From Caldicoprobacter guelmensis (GTDB taxonomy: Bacteria > Bacillota > Clostridia > Caldicoprobacterales > Caldicoprobacteraceae), in NCBI RefSeq assembly GCF_016908415.1, contig NZ_JAFBDW010000001.1, positions 124,001 to 188,000 of the forward strand: DNA of 64,000 nucleotides, given 5' to 3'. Each line of letters opens with the position of its first letter. The stretch's first letter is position 1. Positions 8,801 through 16,832 of this stretch are shown here, in pieces. A program made the position numbers and the translations under genes. The notes beneath the pieces are model-generated. The model searched no databases. It was not told the DNA's origin and worked only from the letters and a program-made list of their open reading frames with translations.

Positions 8801-9667
8801 ATGCAGATGCTGAAGGAGTACAGGTGGAGCAGTCGTTTTATGGGCAGCAGGGAAACCTATGATGAAGGCGACGTGGTAATGGTAGGGGCGCCCATGGACT
8901 ATAGCGTAAGCTATAGGCCGGGTGCCCGTTTCGCCCCCCAGAAGATTAGGGAGGTATCATACGCCATTGAGGAGTACAGCCCATATTTGGACAGGGACCT
9001 CTCGGAAATAAGATTTTTTGATGTGGGGGATTTAGAACTTCCAATGGGTAATATAGAGTCCAGCCTGAAGATTATCCAGCAGGCTGCCCATGAGATACTG
9101 GAAGATGATAAAAAGCCGCTATTCATTGGTGGCGACCACCTCATTACATACCCTGCGGTAAAAGCGGTTTATGGCAAATACGGCGACGGTCTTAGGCTTG
9201 TTCATTTTGATGCCCATGCTGACCTAAGGGAAGAATACCTGGGTGAGAAAAATTCTCATGCTTCGGTGATCAAGCGGTGTAGCCAGTTCGTTTCGTTAAA
9301 GAACATATTTCAATTCGGCATTCGTTCTGGCACTCGCGAAGAGTTTATGTGGGCAAGGGAAAATCTCAATTTTTATCCATTTGAGGTTTTGCGGCCCTTA
9401 GAAGAGGTTATAGATGTGTTAAGGCCTTATCCGGTATATATTACAATCGACATAGACGTGGTGGACCCTGCTTATGCTTGGGGAACGGGTACTCCTGAAC
9501 CTGGAGGATGTACGCCTCACGAAATATTTCAGGCTTTAAAGGCGATGAGGGGGTTGAACATCGTAGGACTGGACCTGGTGGAGGTAAACCCGGTATACGA
9601 TACGGCCGAGGTAACCTCCATACTGGCTGCCAAGATAATTAGGGAAGCTGTCCTTATAATGGCTTGA
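8801..9667 (+). CDS. speB: Agmatinase (ureohydrolase family)
   Basis: Hydrolyses agmatine to putrescine and urea, feeding speE. The Mn-binding motifs of ureohydrolases are present: GGDH (IGGDHLITYP), DAHAD (HFDAHADLR), SHASV and DIDVVDP. The core VSYRPGARFAPQKIRE and EYSPYLDRDLSE matches bacterial SpeB closely. The frame extends to 8708, but that start lacks a ribosome site. Three nearby ATGs (8798, 8801, 8807) follow AAAGGA; the middle one gives 288 residues, the normal length. Arginine decarboxylase (speA) is not in the window, so the agmatine source must be elsewhere. Confidence 0.92.
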   Translation: MQMLKEYRWSSRFMGSRETYDEGDVVMVGAPMDYSVSYRPGARFAPQKIREVSYAIEEYSPYLDRDLSEIRFFDVGDLELPMGNIESSLKIIQQAAHEILEDDKKPLFIGGDHLITYPAVKAVYGKYGDGLRLVHFDAHADLREEYLGEKNSHASVIKRCSQFVSLKNIFQFGIRSGTREEFMWARENLNFYPFEVLRPLEEVIDVLRPYPVYITIDIDVVDPAYAWGTGTPEPGGCTPHEIFQALKAMRGLNIVGLDLVEVNPVYDTAEVTSILAAKIIREAVLIMA

Positions 9668-9789
9668 TAAATTTTTATCAAAAAATTTTTCGAATAAAGA
9701 AGGAAAAAAGGTATTTATGTAGAATAAAAAGAAATAGGGACAGAAGTTTTGTTTTTTATAAAATTTTAAGAGGATCTGGAGGGTGTTGG

Positions 9790-11340
9790 ATGAGTACGTA
9801 CGACAAAATAAGGGCTATGCAGGACCAAAAGCTGGCCATTCGTGAAGGCGGTGGCCCAGATAAGATTCAGAAGCAGCACGAGAGCGGCAAACTGACTGCT
9901 CGCGAGAGGATTGAGCGTTTGGTGGATCCAGGCAGCTTTGTTGAGATCGATGCCTTTGTGAAGCATCGGTCGGTGGAGTTCGGCCTGGACAAGATGAAGA
10001 TGCCTGCCGACGGCGTGGTGACCGGCTATGCCACCATCGATGGGAGGCCGGTATATCTGTATTCCCAGGACTTTACCGTCATGGGTGGTTCACTGGGTGA
10101 GATGCACGCCAAGAAGATCACCAAGATAATGGACATGGCTATGAAGACAGGCTGTCCGATAATATGCATAAACGACTCTGGTGGCGCAAGAATACAGGAA
10201 GGGATAGACGCTTTGAGCGGGTATGGCGAGATCTTTTTCCGCAATACCATGGCTTCAGGGGTTGTGCCGCAAATTTCCATAATAGTAGGGCCGTGTGCTG
10301 GTGGGGCGGTCTATTCTCCAGCCCTTACCGACTTCGTGTTCATGGTGGATAAGATAAGCAAGATGTTTATAACCGGCCCGCAGGTGGTTGAGGCGGCAAC
10401 GGGCGAAAAGGTATCGGCCGAGGATTTGGGCGGCGCTTTGACCCACAACAAGATAAGCGGCGTTGCCCACTTCATGAGCGCTACCGAGGACGAGTGCTTT
10501 GCCGCAGTAAGGAAGCTGTTGAGCTATCTACCGCTCAATAACATGGAGGACCCGCCGCTTTATGAGTGCCAGGACGACCCCAACAGGTTGGCGCCTGAGC
10601 TTAATGACATCATTCCTGACAATCCCAACAAGGCTTATGATGTAAAGGATGTGATCAGGCGGGTAGTGGATAATGGCGAGTTTTTTGAGGTTCAAGCGCT
10701 GTATGCTCCTAACATCGTGGTGGGGTTTGCGCGCCTCAATGGCAGGTCGGTAGGCATTGTGGCCAATCAGCCCAGCCAGTTGGCAGGGTGCCTGGATGTC
10801 AATGCTTCCGATAAGGCGGCGCGCTTTGTGCGCTTCTGTGATGCCTTCAACATCCCAATTATAACCTTCACCGATGTGCCGGGATATCTGCCGGGTGTGG
10901 ATCAAGAACACGGCGGCATCATACGGCACGGTGCAAAGCTGCTTTATGCGTATTCCGAGGCAACAGTCCCAAAAATCAACGTCATTTTGCGCAAGGCATA
11001 TGGCGGTGCGTATATAGCCATGAGCAGCAAGCATCTGGGGGCTGACATGGTAATGGCGTGGCCTACAGCCGAGATTGCCGTGATGGGGCCTGAGGGCGCT
11101 GCCAACATCATATTTAAGAAGGATATAGAGAGCGCAGCTGACCCAATTCAAGCCAGGCAGCAGAAGATAGAGGAGTATCGCCAGCGCTTTGCCAATCCTT
11201 ATGTGGCGGCTGCACGGGGCTATGTCGACGATATAATCGAACCTGAGGCTACAAGGCCAAGGCTTATAAGCGCTCTTCAGATGCTGGAAGGCAAGCGCGA
11301 AAACAGGCCACCCAAAAAGCATGGTAATATACCTGTGTGA
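9790..11340 (+). CDS. mmdA: Acyl-CoA carboxyltransferase (methylmalonyl-CoA decarboxylase alpha / transcarboxylase 12S)
   Basis: Carboxyltransferase that moves CO2 between an acyl-CoA (methylmalonyl-CoA or malonyl-CoA) and the biotin of the carrier encoded two genes downstream. The 516-residue protein begins with DKIRAMQDQKLAIREGGG and has both crotonase-fold halves. Oxyanion-hole motifs are visible: SGGARIQEG and GPCAGGAVYSP in the N half, and RKAYGGAYIAMSSKHLG with MGPEGA in the C half. An in-frame ORF extends to 9664, but ATG 9790 after GGAGGG is clearly the start. It heads a five-gene cluster with gamma, biotin carrier, beta and a second carboxyltransferase. It could also act as propionyl-CoA carboxylase beta, but the pump subunits favour a decarboxylase or transcarboxylase. 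Confidence 0.88.
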   Translation: MSTYDKIRAMQDQKLAIREGGGPDKIQKQHESGKLTARERIERLVDPGSFVEIDAFVKHRSVEFGLDKMKMPADGVVTGYATIDGRPVYLYSQDFTVMGGSLGEMHAKKITKIMDMAMKTGCPIICINDSGGARIQEGIDALSGYGEIFFRNTMASGVVPQISIIVGPCAGGAVYSPALTDFVFMVDKISKMFITGPQVVEAATGEKVSAEDLGGALTHNKISGVAHFMSATEDECFAAVRKLLSYLPLNNMEDPPLYECQDDPNRLAPELNDIIPDNPNKAYDVKDVIRRVVDNGEFFEVQALYAPNIVVGFARLNGRSVGIVANQPSQLAGCLDVNASDKAARFVRFCDAFNIPIITFTDVPGYLPGVDQEHGGIIRHGAKLLYAYSEATVPKINVILRKAYGGAYIAMSSKHLGADMVMAWPTAEIAVMGPEGAANIIFKKDIESAADPIQARQQKIEEYRQRFANPYVAAARGYVDDIIEPEATRPRLISALQMLEGKRENRPPKKHGNIPV

Positions 11341-11365
11341 TCAGATTGAAATGAGGTGGGTAAAA

Positions 11366-11725
11366 TTGGATATTGTTTTGGATAGTGTAAAAGTCATGGT
11401 TCTTGGTATGGGAACCGTATTCGTCGTTTTAATTGGCTTGGTGTTCATAATCAAAGCCTTACACAGGCTTACCGATAAAAGCGCAAGTAAGGCTGAGCAG
11501 GTTTTTGAACCTGCACAGAAAAGCGATGCGGTTAATAACGCTGTTCAACTTCAAGAGCGGGTTGAAGAGGATGAGGAGCTGGTAGCGGTTATAGCCGCTG
11601 CTGTTGCAGCTTCTCTTCATCGCTCCACTCATGACATCGTTGTAAGGTCCATAAAGCGCGTTCCTGCCATAACGCCCATATGGAACAGGGTTGGGCGTCA
11701 GGAACAAATTGTAACAAGGCTTTAA
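11366..11725 (+). CDS. oadG: Na+-pumping decarboxylase gamma subunit (OadG family)
   Basis: Small membrane-anchored subunit that holds the carboxyltransferase to the membrane pump. The 119-residue protein has one N-terminal transmembrane helix (about 8-30, VMVLGMGTVFVVLIGLVFII), an acidic linker, an Ala-rich helix (AVIAAAVAASL) and a conserved C terminus (ITPIWNRVGRQEQI) similar to OadG/MmdD tails. The frame is open back to 11321 inside mmdA, and ATG 11351 is possible, but TTG 11366 lies 7 nt after GAGGTGGG and is preferred. It sits between mmdA and the biotin carrier, as expected. Confidence 0.8.
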   Translation: MDIVLDSVKVMVLGMGTVFVVLIGLVFIIKALHRLTDKSASKAEQVFEPAQKSDAVNNAVQLQERVEEDEELVAVIAAAVAASLHRSTHDIVVRSIKRVPAITPIWNRVGRQEQIVTRL

Positions 11726-11755
11726 AAATAATCTATTGTTAAGGAGGAAGTAAAC

Positions 11756-12175
11756 ATGAGGAAGTTCATCATAACCGTTAACGGAAAGTCATATGAGGTT
11801 GAAGTGGAAGAGTTGACTGCTCAAACCGGAGGTGCTTCTGTACAGGCTGTTCCTGTAACTCCGGCGGCGCCAGCGCCTCAGCCGGCAGCTCAAGCCGTTG
11901 CGACACCTAAGCAGGAAACAGCTGCAGACCAAAAGCCCAGTGCCCAGCCCATACCCAGCGGAGCCGAGCTGGTAAAGGCGCCTATGCCGGGTACCATACT
12001 GGATGTAAAGGTGAATGTGGGGGACGAGGTAAAGAGGGGACAGGTATTGTTGATACTTGAGGCCATGAAGATGGAGAACGAAATCATGGCCCCAAGAGAT
12101 GGTAAAGTTGTTTCAATACAGGTGAGCAAGGGAGCGTCAGTAAACGTTGATGACGTGTTGGTGGCATTACAGTAA
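11756..12175 (+). CDS. mmdC: Biotin carboxyl carrier protein of decarboxylase/transcarboxylase
   Basis: The mobile biotin carrier (1.3S-like). The N terminus (residues 1-20) matches the family start MRKFIITVNGKSYEVEVEE. A flexible Pro/Ala linker covers about 30-70, and the biotinyl domain about 72-139. The biotin-attachment motif is EAMKM with Lys105. The linker lets the carrier swing between the soluble carboxyltransferases and the membrane beta subunit. ATG 11756 follows AAGGAGG. It is a free-standing protein; the 5S/OadA-like gene in this cluster lacks its own biotin domain, so one carrier probably serves both carboxyltransferases. Confidence 0.92.
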   Translation: MRKFIITVNGKSYEVEVEELTAQTGGASVQAVPVTPAAPAPQPAAQAVATPKQETAADQKPSAQPIPSGAELVKAPMPGTILDVKVNVGDEVKRGQVLLILEAMKMENEIMAPRDGKVVSIQVSKGASVNVDDVLVALQ

Positions 12176-12198
12176 AATACAAAGCTGGAGGTAGAGCA

Positions 12199-13368
12199 AT
12201 GAACAAACCATTCATTGAAGTAATATTCGATTTTATTCAAGATTCGGGCTTTGCTGTCATAACATGGCAGCAGGCCTTGATGTTGCTTATATCCTGGTTT
12301 CTAATTTATCTGGCCATAAAGAAGAAATACGAACCTTTATTGCTTTTGCCCATAGCGTTTGGCATGATGCTTGCCAATTTGCCATTGGCTGGGTTGACTG
12401 CCGAGCCACAGTATGAGATGGTAGACGGCCAGATGAAGCTAAAACAGATAGGAGGGCTTTTGTATTACCTGTATCAGGGCGTAAAGCTGGGCGTGTATCC
12501 TCCGCTCATATTCCTGGGTATTGGGGCTATGACTGATTTTGGACCGCTGATTGCCAACCCCAGTAGTTTATTGCTGGGTGCGGCCGCACAGCTGGGGATA
12601 TTCGCTGCATTTTTCCTGGCAAGGTTGCTGGGGTTTGATAACAACGCCGCTGCTTCAATAGGCATAATCGGTGGAGCCGATGGCCCCACTGCCATATTTT
12701 TAACCTCCAAATTAAAGCCAGAGCTTTTAGGCCCTATTGCAATTGCTGCCTATTCGTATATGGCTTTGATACCTATGATTCAGCCGCCCATAATGCGGGT
12801 GCTCACCACCAAAAAGGAGCGCCAGGTGGTGATGAAGCAGCTCAGGCCAGTGTCCAAGCTTGAGAAGGTTTTATTCCCCATTGTGGTAACTGTGGTAGGT
12901 TCGCTCATTGTACCTTCAGCGGCTCCTCTGCTTGGCATGCTCATGCTGGGTAACCTCTTCCGGGAGAGCTTTGTGGTGGACCGGCTCAGCAAGACGGCGC
13001 AGAACGAGCTCATCAATATAATCACCATATTCCTGGGCGTCACTGTAGGGGCAACGGCTACCGCTGAGAGGTTTTTGTCTCCGGACACCCTCAAGATTAT
13101 CGCTTTGGGGCTTTTGGCGTTTGCATTTAGCACTGCAGGGGGCGTATTGTTTGGCAAGGTCATGTACTGGGCAACAAAAGGCAAGATCAATCCTCTGATA
13201 GGTTCGGCAGGGGTATCGGCTGTGCCCATGGCTGCCCGCGTGTCTCAAGTGGTGGGCCAACAGGAGAATCCATCCAATTTCCTTCTGATGCATGCCATGG
13301 GGCCTAATGTAGCTGGCGTTATCGGTTCGGCCATTGCGGCAGGAGTGCTTCTCAACCTGTTCGGTTGA
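12199..13368 (+). CDS. oadB: Na+-transporting decarboxylase beta subunit
   Basis: Polytopic membrane subunit that decarboxylates carboxybiotin and couples this to Na+ export. The 389-residue product carries the hallmark GGADGPTAIF motif, with the Asp implicated in Na+ binding, and the conserved YSYMALIPMIQPPIMR segment. About nine to eleven hydrophobic helices are seen. The C-terminal region (GSAGVSAVPMAARVSQ ... MGPNVAGVIGSAIAAG) is also typical. Whether it should be called OadB or MmdB cannot be decided by sequence, because these subunits are near-interchangeable. ATG 12199 follows GGAGG. The gene is 33 bp upstream of the oadA-like gene. Confidence 0.93.
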   Translation: MNKPFIEVIFDFIQDSGFAVITWQQALMLLISWFLIYLAIKKKYEPLLLLPIAFGMMLANLPLAGLTAEPQYEMVDGQMKLKQIGGLLYYLYQGVKLGVYPPLIFLGIGAMTDFGPLIANPSSLLLGAAAQLGIFAAFFLARLLGFDNNAAASIGIIGGADGPTAIFLTSKLKPELLGPIAIAAYSYMALIPMIQPPIMRVLTTKKERQVVMKQLRPVSKLEKVLFPIVVTVVGSLIVPSAAPLLGMLMLGNLFRESFVVDRLSKTAQNELINIITIFLGVTVGATATAERFLSPDTLKIIALGLLAFAFSTAGGVLFGKVMYWATKGKINPLIGSAGVSAVPMAARVSQVVGQQENPSNFLLMHAMGPNVAGVIGSAIAAGVLLNLFG

Positions 13369-13400
13369 TAGCTTAAACTTTTGAATGGGAGGATATTCAT

Positions 13401-14798
13401 ATGGCGAAGGTAAGAATAACCGAGACCGCTTTTAGGGATGCGCATCAGTCATTGATTGCTACCAGGATGACCACCGAAGAGATGCTGCCGGTAGCAGAGA
13501 TGATGGACGAAGTGGGATATTATTCCATAGAGATGTGGGGAGGAGCCACCTTTGATGCCTGTTTGAGGTTTTTGAATGAGGACCCATGGGAGAGGCTTCG
13601 CAAGATACGCAAAAAGATGAAGAAGACCAAGTTGCAGATGCTGCTGAGGGGGCAGAACCTGCTGGGATACAAGCATTATCCCGATGATGTGGTCAGGGAG
13701 TTCGTAAAGAGGGCAGTGGGCAACGGCATAGACATCATACGTATATTTGACGCCTTAAATGACGTTAGGAACCTTGAAACGGCAATTCGGGCTACCATTG
13801 ATGAAGGTGCCCATGCACAGGCTACTGTTGTGTACACCATCAGTCCCATACACGATATACAGCACTACATCGATACCGCCAAGACGCTGGAGCAGATGGG
13901 AGCTCATTCCCTGTGCATAAAGGATATGGCCGGGCTTTTGACGCCTTACAGGGCATATGAGCTGGTCACTGAGCTGAAAAAAGCCGTGAGTATACCTATC
14001 CAGGTACACTCCCATTACACCAGCGGTTTGGCATCCATGACCTATCTCAAGGCCATAGAAGCTGGGGCTGATGTGGTGGATTGTGCTATCTCGCCCATGG
14101 CCCTTGGCACATCACAGCCGGCCACTGAACCGTTGGTGGCTGCCCTCAAGGATACGCCTTACGATACAGGGCTTGACCTTGACTTGCTCAGCAAGATTGC
14201 GGATTACTTTAGGCCTTTGCGTGAGAAATATATGAGCAAGGGTTTGCTCGACCCGAAGGTTTTGTCGGTGGATGTAAACACCCTTCTTTATCAAGTGCCA
14301 GGCGGTATGTTGTCCAACCTGGTATCCCAGCTTAAGCAGCAGAACAAGCTGGATAAATATGAAGAGGTGCTCAAGGAGATACCCAGAGTGCGGGAGGACC
14401 TGGGCTATCCACCATTGGTTACTCCTACCAGTCAGATGGTGGGTACGCAGGCGGTGTTCAACGTCATCCTTGGGGAGCGCTATAAGATGGTGCCTGCTGA
14501 AGTAAAAGCCTATGTGAGGGGCGAATACGGCAGACCTCCAGGGGAAATCAAAGAAGAGGTTCGCAAGAAGATCATAGGCGATGAGCAGCCCATCACTTAT
14601 CGCCCAGCTGATGCTCTGGAGCCAGCGCTTGACAAGTATCGTGAGGAGATAAAGGCTTATATGGAGCAGGAAGAAGATGTCCTCTCTTATGCCTTGTTCC
14701 CACAGGTGGCGCTGAACTTTTTCAAGTACCGCCAGGCGCAGAAATATAAGATTGATAGCACTCTGCTGGATGAGGAAAACAAGGTGCATCCCGTTTAA
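13401..14798 (+). CDS. oadA: Oxaloacetate decarboxylase alpha / pyruvate carboxylase B-type carboxyltransferase (5S-like)
   Basis: TIM-barrel carboxyltransferase acting between oxaloacetate/pyruvate and biotin. Key features: TAFRDAHQS (metal-binding Asp and the start of the barrel), RGQNLLGY, the metal Lys in LCIKDMAGLL and the His pair in HSHYTSGLA. A post-barrel conserved-carboxylase domain fills about residues 300-440. The product is 465 residues and stops before any biotinyl domain, like the 5S subunit of Propionibacterium transcarboxylase and unlike Klebsiella OadA. It must therefore use the separate carrier. It is the last gene of the cluster. ATG 13401 follows GGGAGG. Confidence 0.9.
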   Translation: MAKVRITETAFRDAHQSLIATRMTTEEMLPVAEMMDEVGYYSIEMWGGATFDACLRFLNEDPWERLRKIRKKMKKTKLQMLLRGQNLLGYKHYPDDVVREFVKRAVGNGIDIIRIFDALNDVRNLETAIRATIDEGAHAQATVVYTISPIHDIQHYIDTAKTLEQMGAHSLCIKDMAGLLTPYRAYELVTELKKAVSIPIQVHSHYTSGLASMTYLKAIEAGADVVDCAISPMALGTSQPATEPLVAALKDTPYDTGLDLDLLSKIADYFRPLREKYMSKGLLDPKVLSVDVNTLLYQVPGGMLSNLVSQLKQQNKLDKYEEVLKEIPRVREDLGYPPLVTPTSQMVGTQAVFNVILGERYKMVPAEVKAYVRGEYGRPPGEIKEEVRKKIIGDEQPITYRPADALEPALDKYREEIKAYMEQEEDVLSYALFPQVALNFFKYRQAQKYKIDSTLLDEENKVHPV

Positions 14799-14841
14799 GG
14801 GAAAGTGAAGATGGAAAATGGGTTGAAGGGGTGGTATGTAG

Positions 14842-14905
14842 GCAAGCCAAAAACAAGTCAAAAAGTGGAGTATATGGCTTGCTGGCCACCTTCTTCTTTT
14901 TGTTT
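14842..14905 (+). terminator. Possible terminator of the decarboxylase cluster
   Basis: GCAAGCCA (14842-14849) is the exact inverse of TGGCTTGC (14875-14882). A T-rich run (TTCTTCTTTTTGTTTT) follows after about 8 nt. The 25-nt loop and the gap before the T run make this a weak candidate. It lies in the 133-bp gap between convergent genes; no better terminator is visible there. Confidence 0.35.
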
Positions 14906-14931
14906 TGATTGAGGGTGGCAACCTCACAGAG

Positions 14932-15570
14932 CTAACATTTGTGATGAAGGTATATGACGTTGGGGCAGTTGCTGGTGTATCTCAACACCTTGACATGGCT
15001 GCCTGGATTTATCTTCTTTCCGCATTTGAGACACATATAATTTTGTTTGTAAAGGATGTCTTCAGTGACCTCAATATTGAGATGGCCGTATTTTTTCCAG
15101 CTTTTCCAGCCGGTCTTACATAGAATGTGGCGCTTATCGTAATCTGCGTATACCCACCTCAATATCCTGTGAAAGTGCAGGGGATACCGGGTGTATTTTA
15201 CGTACTGGGCGGGTAGGCCAAGATTTAAAGCATATTGTTGAAAAGCGTTTTCTATTGCCGTCTGAAGGGGCTCTTTGATTTTGACGCTTATTATATGGTA
15301 TCCTTCATGCCTTAACTTGTCTCTCACTGTCTCAAACATGTAGCCTTGGCATATTTGTATTTCTTCCTTTTTATCCACGTGCAGTTTGGTTAAAAGTGAA
15401 TACACTATTTCTTCGCATTTAAGTATGTATGCCTTTTTTTCAAAGGCGCCTTGGTAATAAAATTCGACTGGAATGAAGTCGAAAGCGAATTCACCCGTCT
15501 CTACGCGCATGACGCCGATGCATGTTCCGCCTATTAAGCTTCCGCTCCCCGCGTCATCTATCTGTATCAA
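14932..15570 (-). CDS. Conserved hypothetical protein with Cys/His-rich C terminus
   Basis: A 212-residue soluble protein of unknown function. It starts with MIQIDDAGSGSLIGGTCIGV, an acidic-Gly strand-turn that resembles the first strand of RNase H-like folds. A central region contains HFHRILRWVYADYDKRHILCKTGWKSW. The C terminus has CLKCGKK followed by a further Cys and a final HHKC, suggesting a small zinc-binding unit. TTG 15570 is preceded by GAGGAG (9-nt spacing). It is transcribed divergently from surE and convergently to oadA. I recall similar uncharacterised proteins in thermophilic Clostridia, but cannot name a family. A nuclease-like role is only a guess. Confidence 0.7.
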   Translation of the reverse strand: MIQIDDAGSGSLIGGTCIGVMRVETGEFAFDFIPVEFYYQGAFEKKAYILKCEEIVYSLLTKLHVDKKEEIQICQGYMFETVRDKLRHEGYHIISVKIKEPLQTAIENAFQQYALNLGLPAQYVKYTRYPLHFHRILRWVYADYDKRHILCKTGWKSWKKYGHLNIEVTEDILYKQNYMCLKCGKKINPGSHVKVLRYTSNCPNVIYLHHKC

Positions 15571-15688
15571 ACACGCTCACTCCTCAGTTAGACCTTATCA
15601 TAGTTTATATTTTACACAGGCAGGTATTCTACTATTTTTATGTAAAATATGTGAAAACGATAGGTAAAATATTTAAATGTAAGGCGTG

Positions 15689-15717
15689 TTGAGATGTCCT
15701 CGTGTTTGGTATATAAT
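15689..15717 (+). promoter_or_regulatory. Sigma-A promoter of surE
   Basis: TTGAGA (15689-15694), a 17-nt spacer and a perfect TATAAT (15712-15717). The surE start codon is 36 bp downstream of the -10 box. Confidence 0.8.
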
Positions 15718-15753
15718 GGTGTAGACAAAAGAGAATGCAAAAGGAGATGAGGT

Positions 15754-16536
15754 ATGAGGCTTTTGGTGTGCAACGATGACGGTATTTTTTCCAAAGGGAT
15801 CATTCAGCTGGCACAAAGCATGAAAAGGCTTGGCGAGGTGGTGGTAGCTGCTCCTAATGGGGAGAGAAGTGCAATAGGCCACGCCATTACCCTACACAAG
15901 CCCCTCAGAATAGAGCAGGTAGAGCTTCCAGGTGTGGATGTTGAAGCCTATTCTATCAACGGTACCCCGGCTGACTGCGTAAAGATAGGTGTAGATGTAA
16001 TAATGCAGCGAAAAGTCGACCTGGTCATATCTGGCATCAACAGGGGACCAAATTTAGGCACCGATGTAATATATTCGGGTACGGTGTCGGCAGCCATTGA
16101 AGGTTGCATCCTGGATATACCTTCAGTTGCCATATCGCTGGTATCGTATAAGTCCAATGACTTTTCGTATGCAGGCGAGGTGGCATTTGAGGTTGCTAAA
16201 AAGTTGCTTGAACATGGGTTACCCAAAGGGGTTTTGCTCAATGTAAATGTGCCTGCTGTGCCCAAGGAGGACATAAAGGGGATAAAAGTTGTGCCATTGG
16301 GTATACGGCGGTATGCCGAGACGTATATTAAGCGTTTGGACCCGCGGGGTAAGCCATATTATTGGCTTACAGGGGAAGCCATAGAGACTTCTCAAGAGGA
16401 AGGGCAGGCTGATACCGATATAACTGCTGTGAGGCAAAACTATGTCGCAATTACGCCGATTCACCTGGACTTGACGTTTTATCCTTTTATGGATAGTGTA
16501 GCTAGTTGGTTTGAAGAGCGAAAGTTTAAAGGCTAA
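15754..16536 (+). CDS. surE: 5'/3'-nucleotidase SurE
   Basis: Metal-dependent phosphatase that removes phosphate from nucleoside monophosphates and short polyphosphates or oligonucleotides. The N-terminal LVCNDDGIFSKGI motif contains the metal-binding Asp pair. APNGERSAIGHAITLHKPLR, NGTPADCVKIGV and SGINRGPNLGTDVIYSGTVSAAIEG are all canonical. The length, 260 residues, is normal. ATG 15754 follows AAAGGAGATGAGG, and a clear sigma-A promoter lies upstream. It probably heads a unit with the DUF4264 gene. Confidence 0.95.
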   Translation: MRLLVCNDDGIFSKGIIQLAQSMKRLGEVVVAAPNGERSAIGHAITLHKPLRIEQVELPGVDVEAYSINGTPADCVKIGVDVIMQRKVDLVISGINRGPNLGTDVIYSGTVSAAIEGCILDIPSVAISLVSYKSNDFSYAGEVAFEVAKKLLEHGLPKGVLLNVNVPAVPKEDIKGIKVVPLGIRRYAETYIKRLDPRGKPYYWLTGEAIETSQEEGQADTDITAVRQNYVAITPIHLDLTFYPFMDSVASWFEERKFKG

Positions 16537-16555
16537 AGGAAAGGGGAGTTTTTAT

Positions 16556-16747
16556 ATGGAGAAGGAGAGTATAAATTCCCATGCGGTAATGGCGGTCTTG
16601 GACATAAAGAATTTCCCTGACCTCTATAAGATAGTGGATTTTTTGAACAAAAATCTGAAGGACAGGGGCTTAATATTTGGGCTTACAAAGAAGGATGATG
16701 AGACAATGCGCATATCCATATATGAAGTCGGCAAAATGAATAAATGA
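16556..16747 (+). CDS. DUF4264 (YpmA-like) small protein
   Basis: A 63-residue protein with the family pattern LYKIVDFLNKNLKDRGLIFGLTKKDDETMRISIYEV, close to Bacillus YpmA. Function unknown. An in-frame ORF reaches back to 16511 inside surE, but ATG 16556 after AAAGGGGAG is the natural start. It follows surE by 19 bp and is likely cotranscribed. Confidence 0.75.
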   Translation: MEKESINSHAVMAVLDIKNFPDLYKIVDFLNKNLKDRGLIFGLTKKDDETMRISIYEVGKMNK

Positions 16748-16832
16748 AACCTTAAACTTGCAAATTTAGCATTAGGTGTTAAAATATTCTTGTAAGACCT
16801 ATGAGGGAACTATGTTTGAGGAGGATAGTTTG

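Noticed and set aside
10528..11322. 264-codon minus-strand ORF
   Set aside because: Lies wholly within mmdA, which has strong family motifs; no ribosome site or recognisable product. A shadow frame.
14811..14912. 33-codon ORF (ATG 14811) after oadA
   Set aside because: It overlaps the putative terminator repeats, has only a modest ribosome site and a composition that does not look protein-like. Not reported as a gene.
14112..14927. 271-codon minus-strand ORF
   Set aside because: Antisense to the oadA-like gene; composition is that of a mirrored frame.
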